A stretch of DNA of 64,000 nt, from positions 19,969,001-20,033,000 of the forward strand of contig OX419758.1 in NCBI GenBank assembly GCA_948567375.1, read 5' to 3'. The notes beneath the pieces were generated by a model. The model was not told where the DNA came from and did not search any database. It saw only the letters and a program-made list of their open reading frames with translations. Of the stretch, positions 24,196 through 37,430 are shown piece after piece. The DNA comes from Lunularia cruciata. Taxonomy: Eukaryota; Streptophyta; Marchantiopsida; Lunulariales; Lunulariaceae. The translations under genes and the position numbers were made by a program. Position 1 is the stretch's first letter, and every line of letters begins with the position of its first letter.

Positions 24196-26640
24196 AGGGG
24201 TGCTAGCAGTCTGCAAGTTTACCTACTACACCTTGTAACTCAACGCACACAATCTGCCACCTGAGCGACTTTGGTCGTAGTTCCTGATTAACGACAAGTT
24301 GAGCTATTTCATATCTCGTAGCCAACATGTGCAAAACATTTACTTGTTTTACAGAACCATAGTAATCAATCATGATGTGCAGATCATATGTACCACTTGA
24401 ATTTTCCTACCTTTGAAAGGTCCGAAGGCTCGAGGAGTGAATAAGTAGGTCGCCTATGGAACCTGAATCTTTCCGCATGAAACACGAGTGCTCGCCAGAT
24501 TGCTGATATAGTCTTTTGTATTAGGAGTTGATTGACTGGAAGGTATCCGCGGCAGGAGAAGTAGCAGTATTGGCAGCAGACAAGTGGCCAGTTGAAACTT
24601 CAAGTAAATCCTGGCGAAAACAAGCGTAGTGTGATTTCTGAATCTGGAAGAAGTTGATTGCAGAGGCTCTCTCAAGCACTTGAAAGGAGAGATAGAGTCT
24701 ATTTTCGAACAATGAGCAAGACGAATTCCTTACATCTCTTGACAAGAAGCAATAGAGCATTACGGGTACCGGCAAAATTCCCGTGAATTTTTGTACGGGA
24801 AGTCTGAAAACTCCGGAAGGATGCACAGCGGGGATACTTGAATTTCACGGGGTTTAGGGTCCCTAGCCTCGAGAATTTTACGGTCACTCTCTTCGTGACC
24901 CGTAAAACTGTACGAGGTTGCCCATAACAGCAGGAATCCCCAAGAAAAAGTTCGGTCTACAATATCGCACATCAAGAATTACATAGCCCATGAAACTCTT
25001 ATGGGAACAGTAATGAGAACCCCTGACTGTACTCGTAACAAAGTTTATTGATTCATACATGTACCCGTAAGAAACCCATACATTCCGCATTTGGAACCCC
25101 CTACTGTCTCACTAATCCGACCTGAAAAGAGTACTAAGGCCATCAAAGTTAGTGAGTCTAGACAACCCATTATGAACCAGCAAAGTCTCATTGTAACGAA
25201 CTCTCCCAAACGCAATCGAGATGATATAGGGGAGTTGCAGTTAGCTCATTTTTGCGGCCGTTATATATTTTACGGTGAATGTACGGGATGTTCCATGGAT
25301 TGTTAATTCGTTAAAGAGAAAAGTCGTTAAATTTTACAGGAACACTCCTCTAAAGGCTAACGGGTCATGATTTTCAGAACCCATAAGTCTTCACGGGTCT
25401 ATGAGAGGACCTATAGCCGATAAAACCCCGATAAGTTGACCCGAAACTTGAATCCAGCCTTAAAATAATCTAAACCGTAAATGTTTATGCTCCTGTTCAT
25501 ACAACTTATTCACGAAAAATTATTTAAGCGTGGAATTATTTACGGGATACTTACGAGAGGTGCCCTCCCCCCTAAATTTCGAAACTGAAACCCCTTATAG
25601 TCTCCGTATGTAGAGTGATGGCATGCAATTCTTGTGAGAAAATGACAACCAACTATAAGATTAGTTTGTAATAATCCCAATTAGTGATAATTAGGTACGT
25701 AGGCAAGCGCCAAAAGATCAATAGTCGATTTGATTGACATGCCTTATGAGAATGTTCCATTGTCCATCATGTTAAACTAACTCTTCTTCTCAATGGAAGC
25801 TTGTAACTATCTATGATCCATTACTCTAGTGCATGAGTAAATTCATCATGCAAGTTTCTAGTCAATCCGTTCGTGAAAATATCAGCAATATTGGCTTCGC
25901 TATTAGCACCAGAAACAGAAATCTGTTTTCTTCACCTATGTTGGTGTAATAGGTTGCTTTTCATATTGCTAGCATAGTAAAGCTTCATTGTTTCTTTAGG
26001 AAACTCCAAGTCGTGATAGAGCAATTAAGCCATATTGATTTAGTTATAGCTTTTAATAGTGCTATATGTTTAGTTCAAGTGCCAAATAAACAAACAAAAG
26101 TTTGCCTTTTGCTTGACCAATTTATAGCTCCATTAGACAAAATAAAATAATATTCTCTGGTGGATCTTCTTGTGTCTTAATCTCAATCTGAGTTGGAATG
26201 TCCATGAGTTGAAATCCTTGACATATGTAAGTAAGGCCCTTGGAAAGTGTCCATCAATAAAATGAAAAATTCTCTTGACAACTTTCTAATAATTATGGCT
26301 ATGATTTACCACATACTTAGCAACTAAACTAATAACATAAACTATTATTAAGCATAGCTCCAATGTAAACTCCCACTTGTTAATATGATATCATTTTATA
26401 TAATCTCTCTTAGCAAGTGAACTAATATCGTAAGCTAGATTATCCCTATTACTAACCATGGCTCCAATTCAACTCCCACTTGTTAATATGATATTATTTT
26501 CATATAATCTCTCTCTATCATATTTTAGTTTGATCTTGAATACTTAATTGAGTCCTTAACTTTAGAGGATTGGAAAAGAGTTTATAATATTGTATATCAA
26601 AAGGGGAAGAAACCTCTTTTAAATAATTTTCTTTAAAAAG
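24196..26640. other. Unassigned sequence with recurrent CCCGTAA/TTTACGGG words
   Basis: No gene is recognised. From about 24759 to 25560 the words ACGGG, CCCGTAA and TTTACGG occur at least a dozen times on both strands. After about 25.6 kb composition shifts to AT-rich and CpG-poor, marking entry into the retroelement region. Confidence 0.45.
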
Positions 26641-26652
26641 ATTGATCTTCTC

Positions 26653-27133
26653 TTAGCTTCTTTTTCTTCTAACTTGTGATTGAAGATAGTGACTAATCTC
26701 TCCCAACTCAATTATCTTAAAACCATGCTTGAGAGACTTTTTGGTAGAGAGGAAAAGAGCAAGACTATTACTCGCATACGTGCAATCATCTATATATAGT
26801 GGTATGCTAACATAATGAGAACAAAAATGGTAGATATACATACTAGTAGCAACCTTATTGCATTCAAAACCTGGATTTAATAAAACTTATAAAAATTTTG
26901 GTCCCATTTTTGGGCAGATTATTTCAGATCATACACAACCTTGACATGGCTATGAAGAGTTGCAAAACCTTGCCTCTCGTCTTGCTATTGCTTGTGATGT
27001 TAAAGAGGTAAAAATTTAGGATGAATACACATGTATATTCTTTTAGTCCATGTTCCATTGAGTAACACTCTTTTGACATCAAGAGCATGCACTCCCAACT
27101 TATTTTGAGATGAGAAAGCAACAAGTGTTTCAA
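26653..27133 (-). pseudogene. Copia reverse transcriptase remnant
   Basis: Segments correspond to the LDVKxAFLNG block and to the LGE-x-HY-L block of RVT_2 domains, in order on the minus strand. The catalytic YVDD region is degraded (a YIDD remnant falls near 26800). Multiple stops. Confidence 0.7.
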
Positions 27134-27789
27134 ATTTTTGTTATTTTGACATTAAGAAAGTAATTTTTGGTGTAATCAAACTTGGAACTTGAGAGAAGCC
27201 ACAAGAAATTGGTCAAGCATTATACCTTTGGATCAGACCTTGGACATCATATTTCTTCTTAAAAAATCTACTTATAACTAATTGCCTTATGACTTGGTCG
27301 TAATTCAATAATGATTTAGGTTTCATCATTCTCCAATTTCAACTTGAATGGAATCATGCCATATAGAAATGTCAGATCAAGAAAGAATGATGATTTTATA
27401 AGTTTGACAATTAGATTGTAAAGTAATAAAAATTTAATGCATTAGAAACCTCCAAAATCTCATCATATTTATGAACTTAAATGAGCAAATTTTGGTTCTT
27501 GACATGGCAAAGTCAATTGCACTTTATTCAAAGAAATATGAGGTTTTGGCTTTCAAGTGCAAACAACTATAGGTAGGTACATGAACAAGGATTGTCTTCA
27601 CCATTTACAAGACAAAGACATGCCTTGATCTTTGTCAATTTTACTTTACACGTATAAGAATTGGAATCAAGTCTATGTGTATTCGAAGGTAGGACGTATG
27701 AATATTTAATACATCCAAAACTTTGACATAGAGATAGATTAGTCATATGATTGAATGGTGTAGTATGAGGGAAGATAATTTTAGTAGGA

Positions 27790-28272
27790 CATGATTTTGC
27801 AAAAATTATAGTTTTTAATGCTTTTACTTAATAATGCTTAGGAAGTCCAAACTCAAATAACATATAGAGGACTGCTTCCACCAATGTTCTATTCTTCCTC
27901 TCAATAACACAGTTTTTCTAAGAAGAGTATAGAGTGTTGAATTGACATATCATACCTTTACCTTTACAAAAATGATGGAATGTTGTACATTTATATTCAT
28001 CACCATTATCTTGTGTAGTCAAAGATAAAATTCACAAATTATCTATAACCAATATAAATAGCAAAAGAGATAGTACCACAAACATCAAAGTGGATGAGAG
28101 CAAATTTTTTTTGGCTTTGGTAGCTCCTTTTTGAAATAAAAGAGTTCAAGTTTGCTTGCCATGAAGAGCAAATAAGAAATGAATCAAGATGGATTGGATC
28201 ATCCCAACAACCACATCTTTGTGATAATATTTTGTTGACCAAAAAGTGATATAATTGTAAGAAATAAGTCAT
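27790..28272 (-). pseudogene. Copia integrase remnant
   Basis: GAG-pre-integrase and rve-like fragments in two frames. The DNG and IERKNRT motifs, which hold the second acidic residue and the catalytic glutamate in copia integrases, are still readable. The frame is interrupted by stops and is not functional. Confidence 0.75.
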
Positions 28273-29978
28273 TCCTTTGAGGATATAGGTTGGAATGTGC
28301 TAGATTTGAAGAAAAGTGTTGTGTTTGGCAGTTAATTTATTGTTACTTATTTATCTTCTTGGGTAGCAACACATCCAAGAAGAGTGTAGTGTCATCAACT
28401 ATAATGCACTATAGCAAATGGAAAATTAAAAGAGCACTTTTACTAAGATTAAGTTTTGACTATTTCCTCAAGGTGATGATTCATCCAAGTCCAAAGAAGT
28501 TGCTTCATTACAAAGACATTCAACTCCAAAGGTTGTTTTCTACCCTTCACAAAAGGCACAACCCCAAAGGCACTTTGCATTGATATTAGGACTTTGCTTT
28601 TTAATTCTGTGGTACTTCAATATTATAGTTCATTATTGATCCATCAAGGCATTGCTCCACTTCTTAAAAACACTCAGGGATCCCAAACCTTAATCACAAG
28701 TATGAATGGTCATTCTCACTCAAGCACTCAAGTCCCTACTACGAAGTTCCTCACAACTAATCACAAGAGGCATACAATCAATGATTGGAATTTGAGCAAA
28801 AGTGACAAATGGATTTTGGCCCTATTACTTTATTCATGGTCAAAGAATTGAATGAATTATTTTACACTTGGTGGAAACATAAACTAGTTTCTTCTTGCTC
28901 TAAACCAAAGAAGCCTAGTGAAGGCACTCTATAGATCTTCTTTGCTCATCTTTATTGCACATTGATAATCCTATATTTATCTTATCTTGTCTATACACTT
29001 GTAATTTAATAAGACACCTTACACATGTTAGGAAAGGTATCAATTCTTCCCCAAAGACAACTTACAAGTTTAACACCACCTTCCGACCTACTACTCCAAA
29101 GATTAAAAATAAAAATATCTATAATTATGAAGGTCTCCAAATTGCTTCCTACTCCAAAGATCCTACAACTACAAAGAAATTTTTCAGCAAAGGTTCTTTA
29201 GCCTAAGGTACTACTGCAAAGAACTACCTTTGCCTTTGTAAATCTTAATAAGGAGCTTAGTCCACTCTTTGTAACATGTTAGTTATAGCAGATAGGTTTC
29301 AATGAACTTCCTATTTGTATGTTCCTTAATACTAATGGCTAGTTTGTCCATCTTGTCATCTTTGTATATCCAGCTTCTGGACCTACAACTTAGCTCATGT
29401 AACTTTATCTTTGTTACCTTTCCTTGAGCTACTTCTTCCAACATAGCTACAAACTGATCTCAAGTTTCCTCCAACTACTTGAGGATCTTTGCTTGCTCTT
29501 CCTCAAAGTGCTTATTCAATGTTTCAACTTCCTTCTTTACCTCCTCTAGCATTCAGGCTGAATTTGCTTCCCTCTCCTCCATCTCCTTCTTTGACTCTTT
29601 GGCTAGATTCTCCAACTAAACAACCACTTCCTTCTAGTCTTCAAACATCTCTACTTCTAAGGTGACAATCCTTATGTTAGAAGTCTCCAATTCTCCCTAA
29701 ATACTTACAATTTCTTTGTCTTTGGCCTTTATTTGCTTCTCATACCCTTGATGCTTCTGTTTATGCTCCAGCCAAAGGGCTCTCAAATCTCCTTATAGGC
29801 TCCAAATGTCCTCTTTATTCACTTGCAACATGGTATGTTGCAAGTGAAGTATTCTATCTCTTTAATTCATGATTTTTCTATACAAGTGGATTTACCTTTT
29901 TGGCCTCCTCCTTGTACATGTTCCTACTCTTCTTCAGGTCTTCCTTCCACCCGTCCTCCTTTGCCTTTTTGGTGTAGA

Positions 29979-30663
29979 TTACCTTGTGGAGCCTTGAGAC
30001 AAGTGAGTATAATTGACCATATTTGGGTAGACTTCTTGGTACCAAGGAAAAATGAGCTCCATCATTTGCAAAGCCAAACCTACCAACAGTATCATAATTT
30101 TGTGATACATTTTGTACTTGTACTTTTTGTTCTTGGCAGCCTCTTCACTCAATTTGGTTTTTACTCCACTTAGAGGGTCTTTGCCTTTGGAATGAATGTC
30201 CACCTTCCTTTTGGCTTCTTCTTCTGCAAGGTTCTCCTCAAGTTCCACTCGGTCTCCTTTGGGAACTTTTGCTTCTTGGGTGGGACTAGAGGGTTCTTTG
30301 GGCCAAAGTTAGGTTCTTCTTTGATGTTTTTGGCTTGGTATTCTTGGTCAACTTTGTATGCTTCATGCTCCTCTAGATTGGGGCAGATTTTGCATCCTTG
30401 AATTGATCTTTGTCCTTGGACCCCAATGTAGACCCTTGCAAGGTAAACAAATCTTCTTCTTCTTGATCCTCACCTTTGGAGTCTTTTGCTTCCTCCTCCA
30501 AAGATACATCTATGACTTCAAGATTTCTTCTCAATCTCTTAAATGGGTTTTGAGAACTCAATGGAGTTGTCTTCTTCTTTTCTTTTGTGTCTTGACTAGG
30601 TGGTGATCCTTTCTTCATCCACCAGCACAAACCTTCAAGTCTCCTTGTACTCCGCATATGCAT
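29979..30663 (-). pseudogene. Charged repeat-encoded protein remnant, copy 1
   Basis: Two minus-strand frames (30373-30663 and 29979-30248) lie in series. They are rich in Lys, Glu and Ser; the second begins MELEENLAEEEAKRKVD. Homologous minus-strand frames occur in copy 2 (54701-54883). Conservation of this frame between two decayed copies suggests it was once translated. Function unknown; a gag-like structural role is possible but unproven. Confidence 0.5.
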
Positions 30664-31067
30664 CTCAATACTTCTTGATGATGGACAAATCTTTGGGCTC
30701 TGAGGTGAAGTACCCCGTTGGATGGTAGTGGTTAAGGAACTTCTTGTACTTCTCCTTTATGAGTAAGTTAAGCCCCATGTAGAAGTGGATGTCAAATTAG
30801 ACTAAGTAAGTTGTTCCACTATCTTCTTCACACTATTTGTACATGCTCCTTGCTTGGAAGTAGAACATGTTTGCCCAATTGACTAACTCCCCTTGATACA
30901 TGTATTCAAAGAAAATTGACTGAGGGTTGTCAAGGTGAGTTGTTTGCTTGGGTCAAAAAAGTTTCATCATTGCCTTTACAACTACTCTTTGGAGAGGGTG
31001 TCCTTATAATTGCACACCTTTTAGACATTGTTGGCATGAAATTTTTGATTGAAGGATGCAATAATCT

Positions 31068-31580
31068 GGTATTCAGGCCTAAAGATCAAGGAGAGAAAAA
31101 GGAGAATGGAAGATTGGAATGGAACGTCACATTAGGAATGCTCAAGTACGGGAAAATACAAGTGCTTAGCATGAGCTTGGGCTTTATTATTTATAGCAAA
31201 GGAATGCAAGGTTCTTGAGAAGCTTCCAAAGGAAGCGGTCATCTTGGAGTGCAAGCTAAGCTACTTGAGGAGTTGCCAAAGAAGCTTCCTTCTAAAATCC
31301 ACCTATTTGGTGTACAAGCTAAGCTAGTCGTTACCTTGATGTGCAAGTTACATAATCCTTGGAAGGTACCTGGAAACTTCTCATCTCAAAGCTTCCTAGA
31401 TTCTTATAAGAGATTCTACCACAAAGCTTCCTAGATGCTTCTAGCATATTCTTAGCATTTATATGTTATGCTAGTTCTACCTCATTTTTGCTATATATAG
31501 CTGATTCTACAAACTACTTAGCTTTTAATAAATCTTCTACTAGATCTATCTTATTACAAGCTCCTTGTTTACAAGCCCAA
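31068..31580 (+). mobile_element. Candidate solo LTR inserted in repeat copy 1
   Basis: About 510 bp absent from the otherwise collinear copy 2 (break near 55705). Internally it has a TATATATAG TATA-like box (about 31492) followed by an AATAAA (about 31529), in the order expected of an LTR, and no coding. TG/CA termini and target duplication could not be fixed by eye. Confidence 0.45.
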
Positions 31581-33087
31581 ATTTTATATCCAATATCATA
31601 CTTCTTGGTAGACTTGCATATAGACCAAGAATATTTCTCCAATTCTCCTTCTATCTAGGCAAAGGAGTTCCATCTAAGATCTCATGTGGTTCTATCCTTC
31701 CTTCCCTTCATCTCATGAATCCCAAAATCACTCAATTTTGAATTCCAAAGCAAGAAGAAGAGATGCTTACCACCAAATCACTCCTATATTCAATTGCCTA
31801 ATTGTTCACCATTGGGGGACAAAGGATTGCTTGAAGGATCTTTCTCATGGGTTTTTGACAAACACCATGTTTCTTATCAGGTAAGAAGGTAAAATAAAAC
31901 ACTATAAATGGTGGTAAAAAACTACAAAGGTTTGAATTGCTACTTCCTTTTTGGCTTTGAGATTGAGAATGCTTGCAAAAAGTGGAATTGGTCCAATTGC
32001 ACTCAATTTTATAGCCAAGAATTTTCAATTAATAGGTGCAAATTCACTCTCCACACATGAGAGCTCTTTGGTGAATGAAAATTGTCTTTGTTATTAGTTC
32101 TTTATCCAAGTAGCAACACATAAAATTTGCTATATGATCTTTGAGTCTGAAGGTTTTTGGGTCCAAAGGTTCTTCATACTTAAGTTCTTCACCTCCAACA
32201 ACCCTTTGGACTTGAATGCTTTGGATTGCCTTTGGCTTTGAACTTTTTCCCTTTGTACTCTTGCATGTATAGACACAAGTCCAAAGGAAACTCAATTAAG
32301 AGGTTTACTTTCCCTAACAAGCAATTATCCTACCATGTCACTATGAAGAAGAAAGAAAACAATGAAAAAAATTTATTGTAAAAATGTGTGCACCACATAA
32401 CTCCCTCCTCAAAGATGAGCATCCTCATAAACACAAGGACTATCTTCCTATTCAAACTTAAGCATAAAATCTTTATACACACTAGCCATTCACTTAGGTG
32501 GCAAATGATTCCCTTCTAGATTAGCTAATTGTAAGGATCAATTATCATACACTTGCATTAATTTGTATGGTCCTATCCATTTGAGATGTTACTTCCCAAG
32601 GAGTTTATGTCACAAAAATAAAATAAAACTAAGTCTCTTTTTGTAACTTTTACTTATTTGATCTTCTTGTCATGTTTCCTCCTTTGGAGTTGATTTCTCT
32701 TCATGTGCTCATAAAAATTTGTCTTGCTTTTGGTCAAGGAACTTCAACTATTGCAATCAAAGGTCTTTACTCTCTTCTTTGGATAGTAGTTCTTTGGAGA
32801 GAATATTGTAAGTGGAAACTTTGAACTCCACTAACAAGATGGGATGTAACACATATGATAAAAATTAGGGAGTTATCTTTGTAATGATCTTGTCAAAAAT
32901 GTAGTAGACCCACAAGGTAGTTGTTAATATTGTATCCTAATCATAAGCATAATTGAAAATCCCCTTATTTAAGATCTTGCAAAGTAGTCCATTAGACTTC
33001 TTTATCAAGCCATGCGCTTTGGTTTGTAGAGAGTGGTATGTGCTTAATGCTTAATCTGGTGCTTTGTGAGCACCTCAACTAAGCTAT

Positions 33088-33480
33088 TCAAGAAATATAC
33101 TCCTTATCAATAACCAATTCTAATGGGCAACCATAATGAGAGATGTCATATAGATGAAAAAATCTGCAATAAATTCCAATATCATCTCTCCCCATAGCTT
33201 TTACCTCATATAGTTGGTAAAAACTAGAATGTACTTCTTTAGAGTGGTCTTTGTAGTAGGTTGTATTGGTTTGACAAAATCTATTACCCATTTCTGAAAT
33301 GGTACTAAAGGTAACATTGGTCTCAAGGGCCAATGAGTCATGGAATGGATCTTTTGGTTTATTGGCAAGCATCACATTTCTTAATGCACTTTTACACATT
33401 CTTGTACATGATTGGCCACCAATAGCCTATTGCAAAAATCTTCTTCATTATGTTATTCAAGGTGCAATGTCCTCCCAAAG
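33088..33480 (-). pseudogene. Gypsy integrase remnant
   Basis: GYWWPIMYKNV followed by a C-x2-C (KKCDACQ in a neighbouring frame) marks the zinc-binding region. SHYGCPLELVIDKEYIS matches the second catalytic Asp region, where the family has a Gly-rich GVP..IVSDRG block. In-frame stops include TAA where glutamine is expected. Confidence 0.78.
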
Positions 33481-33838
33481 CTTCCACATGTAAGGACTAT
33501 ATAACTCCTCCAACTTTATATGATTCCAAACAATGCCTAAGAACCTCATCCCCTCACATCCTAAAGAAAATGTTACCCTTCAGCTGGTATGGACCCATCT
33601 TGTGAAATAATACTACTCTTGGCTCAAGATCCATCCCTTTGGTACACTACAAGGTGCAAAGGTACCAATACTTTGAAAATACCTCTTACCACTAATATTT
33701 GAAATATGTCTATGAATTTGTCATTCAGATCTTTGGGTTGATCTTTGATCCTTAGTTAAGAAATGAAATCTGGATTCTTGTGGTGAGCTCACTTTCTCAC
33801 TTGCACAATATAAGTGAACAGTAGCAAGAGAAGTATTC

Positions 33839-34075
33839 TTATTGCAATTTTTTGGACAAGTTTGCCTTCTTCACTAGATGGTATAACGTGTAATCATCTA
33901 CATGGAACAGAAATTTGTACCCAAACAAGTAATAGAAAAACTTCTTGCAAGCATACACCATTCTTAAGGCTTCCCTCTCAATGGCGGTAAAATTTTGGTC
34001 AATATTGGAAAATTTTCTATTGGCACAATATATTAGATAATTCTTCTTGTTATCATCCTTTTTACTACCACTCAT
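33839..34075 (-). pseudogene. Gypsy RNase H remnant
   Basis: A 78-codon frame with YCANRKFSNIDQNF, AIEREALRMVYACKKFFYYL and VDDYTLYHLV. These match the RNase H blocks of plant Ty3/gypsy pol (NYT-x-EKEAL, FRHYLLG, VDHQAL). It is best preserved over this short stretch. Confidence 0.8.
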
Positions 34076-34259
34076 ACTAATACAGAGGAACTATTTACAT
34101 ACATATGGAACATTTGTTCCCAATTAGGGCTTGCACAATTGGTGCTTCCATTCATTTGATTTTAAGTGCAATGAAGGCTTCCTCTTGCTTCTTTGTCCAC
34201 ACATAATTTTTGGGCTTCTTCAACAACCTTGTGAAGAGTGCAGCTAGAATTTCATAACT

Positions 34260-34960
34260 GGCAATAGATCTCTAGCATTACCTTACATAGCCTAAGAAAG
34301 CATAGAGTTCTCTCAAGTTCTTGGGATTTAATTACCTTAACTTTCTCTACATCTACCTCAATGCCTCTTCTTGATACACAATGTCCAAGTAGGATCCTTT
34401 GGTTGTTACAAAGAAAAAGTTCTCCAAGTGGCCCTTAAGATAAAGCTTCAGTAAGATGATACTCAAATGTCTTTCAAAGAAAAGAAAGATGGACACTCTC
34501 TTTGGCCAAAACACAAAAATCATCTATGAAAATTTCCATTAACTTCTAGAGGTAATCTTTAAAAATAGCTATCATCATTCTTTGAAATGTTGCATGTGCA
34601 TTATAAAAGCCAAAGTGCATTTGGTTATAAGCATGGGTTCCACAATCAGCAATGAAAGTAATTTGGTAATTTTATCCTTATCGTCTTTTGGAATGGAAAC
34701 TTGGTTATATTCCAAAAATAAATAGAAAACTATAAACAAGCATATTATGAAACTTGATCAAGGATGGCATTGATGAAGTGCAGCAAGTGATGATCCTTCT
34801 TCATAGTTGCATTCAATTTCTGAAATTTCAATTCCCAAGATTTCTGAAATCTTGGCACACTTTTGGGTCTTCTTCTTTGGCACCACCATAATAAGTGAAG
34901 CCCATTCATTATTGAGCATAGGAAGAATGATACTAGCCTAAAGATACTTATTTATTTCAT
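34260..34960 (-). pseudogene. Gypsy reverse transcriptase remnant
   Basis: Readable blocks in order: EWASLIMVVPKK (about 34860-34920), YNQVSI, and FIDDF (near 34530), the position of the catalytic (F/Y)xDD motif. Frameshifts and stops separate the blocks. Confidence 0.7.
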
Positions 34961-37157
34961 CCTCTACTAATAGCAAGTACTTTTGGTTTTGTCTACCATC
35001 CTATCTCTTAGTCAAGGTGAACCTTTAATGGCTATTAAGGTAGCATATCATGGACTAAGAAGGAAAAGAATCCAAATCCCATCATATTCCTCCAAGGCTA
35101 AAACTCCAAAGCACCTCTCAAGACTCAAGTCATTGCTCACTAGAGAACTTAGAGAGAGAGATAGTTAGTTGCAAATGAAAGGATGATGAATCCCTTATCA
35201 CCTCCAATTTATATAATTGTGAAATAGAAACATACCAAATTTACTAATTACTAGAGTAATGCATGTTACTAGACAAAAAGTCATATAAAGTCAAAAGTTC
35301 AAGAGAATATACAAATTCATAGGAATAATCCCCTAAGTATGTGATCTTATTTTGACCTAACAAATAAGTCAATGATTCTTTCAAATGTACGATCTTTGGA
35401 CTATAAAAAATCCAAACCAAAAAGGCTTGTGGGTCAAAGAGTTCTCAACTCTTTTCTCAAAGCCAAAAACCTACAGATATAAAGTCAATATACTTGAATC
35501 CAAAATAATATGCTCAATCTTTTTACTTCCTTTAAAATGGATTCACCTTTATCTTGGCTATGACTAACTCTAGCTAATCATGACTAAGATAAAAGCTTGG
35601 TTAAAATCCATATAAAAAATATCTTCAACTACTTACAATACCAAATGAAATATCCTAATAGAGAATGCATGCACCAATGGGTATTATAGTATTGTCTTTG
35701 TCAAACAAGGATTCCACCTTCTTCTTGATCAATGTAATGCTCACCAAATTTTTGGGGAATACCAAGCATTTGCTCAATCTTCCAAGCAAAAAAGTGTCTT
35801 GAAACTCTCAAAACAATAGTGCATATTCTATGTATTTGGCCTAAGATACATACTTGGATATCTTCATAACTTTCTCTTAGTAGCAATCACATCATGACAA
35901 TATCCTCCACATGATTGACTTGACTTACTTTGAGTCAATTTGGATATTCTTCTTAATCTTTGGAGCAGGCACTCCCTTTGTCTTCCACTTTGTAGCACTC
36001 AAAATAGTTGACCACATCCTCCTCTATACAACCTTTGGAGTTTTCCAAAGTATCTTTTGTATAAATCTCTTCTAACTACAAGGTTTCTCCTAAGTGTGGA
36101 AGCTTCTTCCAACACACCATAACTATCTTGGAATCTCTAGACTCAATATCTTGGAATTTAAGTTTGTGTTCATACCAATCTATAGTTACTTGGGCTCCAA
36201 ACAACCAAAGTCTCTATATTAACATTGGGTATCATGTCTTGGTCACAAGATGGAGAATGGTGTAATTGAGGTGGAATGGTACACTGCCTATAGTGGTTAA
36301 TACATTTGATATCATTCCCAAGGGGTTCCTTTGGGTTGATATAGAAAACATAGCCTAAAAGGAGTAGGTTTGAATGTGTTGTATCCAAAATTATCACTTG
36401 TCTCCTCAGACACCATGTTAACTCCTAATCTCTAATCTATGGAATTGATTAGGTCAGGCATCCATTAATCTCAGTTTCTACTTTTGGAAAGCTTAGGTCC
36501 TTTAATTCTATCACGTGAATTAAAGGAAGTCCAGCTTGCTTAGTCTTTTTCACTCAATGGAGAGCCATGGCCATTTGGTGCTTGTATAGTTTGTTATCCT
36601 CCAATAATTTTTTTAAGTGACATTGGCATTGAAGGATTCCAAATCTGCAAAATGATATCATATTGGGTTAGACCCAAAAGCATACTAGCACCTTCTTGTT
36701 TCTTCTCTATTGCATTTCTTCTTTGGAGTAGGCCTTTTTGGTGTTGATTCTTTGTTAGTGATCTTCTTTGTATTTGCATTAGCTTTGTGCTTGAGGAAGA
36801 TAATTGCAAGAGAGTACTTCACATTTTCTTCCACATTTTCATGGTTGGATTGCATTCTCCTGAGTCCCTCTTGTAGTAGGTCTTGCACTTCTCTCCAAGT
36901 GTCCACCAGATATTTAGGGCTATCATTCTTAGTTGGTTCAACATGTTTTGCTTCATTTGGATTAGAAGATGATATTTCATTATGAAGGTCCTTCTTTTTG
37001 TATTTCATCTTTGCTAATAGCTTAATTCCTTCTTGGAGAGGATTTAAAGATTTTTTTTATGTTTCCTCTTTGGTTTAGGAGAGTCAAACGACTCCAAATA
37101 TGATGATTTGCCTGCCTCTTTCTTATTAGACTAGATGTCTACTAGTTCTAGATCAAG

Positions 37158-37430
37158 CTATCCTTCTTCTTTTGAAGGAAGATTGTCATCTTTTCCTAAC
37201 TTTCCAAGGTAACATAATGAATATTTGTGTTTACCTTTATAAAAGGTGATATTGGTGAAAATCATACATGTGGTTTTGTAGTTGGTGATTGAGGACAATG
37301 GCCAACTACATATCCGCATTTTGCAATTAAAGCATAGTTGAGCATAGTGGAATTGCTTCATGTGCTCTAGAAACTGTAAATACCAATGGTCCAAATCTCC
37401 ACAATTATAACAAGGGCATGCAATAGTATT
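37158..37430 (-). pseudogene. Gypsy gag zinc-knuckle remnant
   Basis: CYNCGDLDHWYLQ keeps C-x2-C-x4-H but lacks the final Cys. About 20 residues on, CFNCKMRICS retains a second C-x2-C. The paired-knuckle layout is typical of plant gypsy gag proteins. Confidence 0.6.

Larger units (their letters stand above)
26640..28300 (-). mobile_element. Ty1/copia retrotransposon relic (integrase to reverse transcriptase)
   Basis: Reading the minus strand from about 28.27 kb downward gives a copia pol order. A GAG-pre-integrase-like segment (28039-28272) is followed by DVCG, where the family has DVWG. Integrase core pieces include KDNGDEYK and IERKNRTL (about 27790-28030). RT pieces include ALDVKRVLLNG (about 27040-27110) and LGEISHYL. 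Frames are broken by many stops and shifts. Order integrase before RT distinguishes copia from gypsy. LTRs were not found. Confidence 0.8.
28200..32340 (-). repeat. Unclassified ~4 kb repeat, copy 1 (possible retroelement gag side)
   Basis: Same-orientation partner of 52890-56575. Matching landmarks run from a GACCAAAAAGTG...AGAAATAAGTCATTCC block (28229; 52917) to CCTAACAAGCAATTATCCTACCATGTC (32313; 56537). The minus strand encodes highly charged fragments: a LEENLAEEEAKRKVD segment (29979-30248) and a Ser/Lys/Glu-rich one (30373-30663). These suggest a coiled-coil gag-like protein, but no family is recognised. Copy 1 carries an extra ~0.5 kb insertion at about 31.07-31.58 kb. It adjoins copia sequence on its left, so it may be part of the same element. 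Confidence 0.7.
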
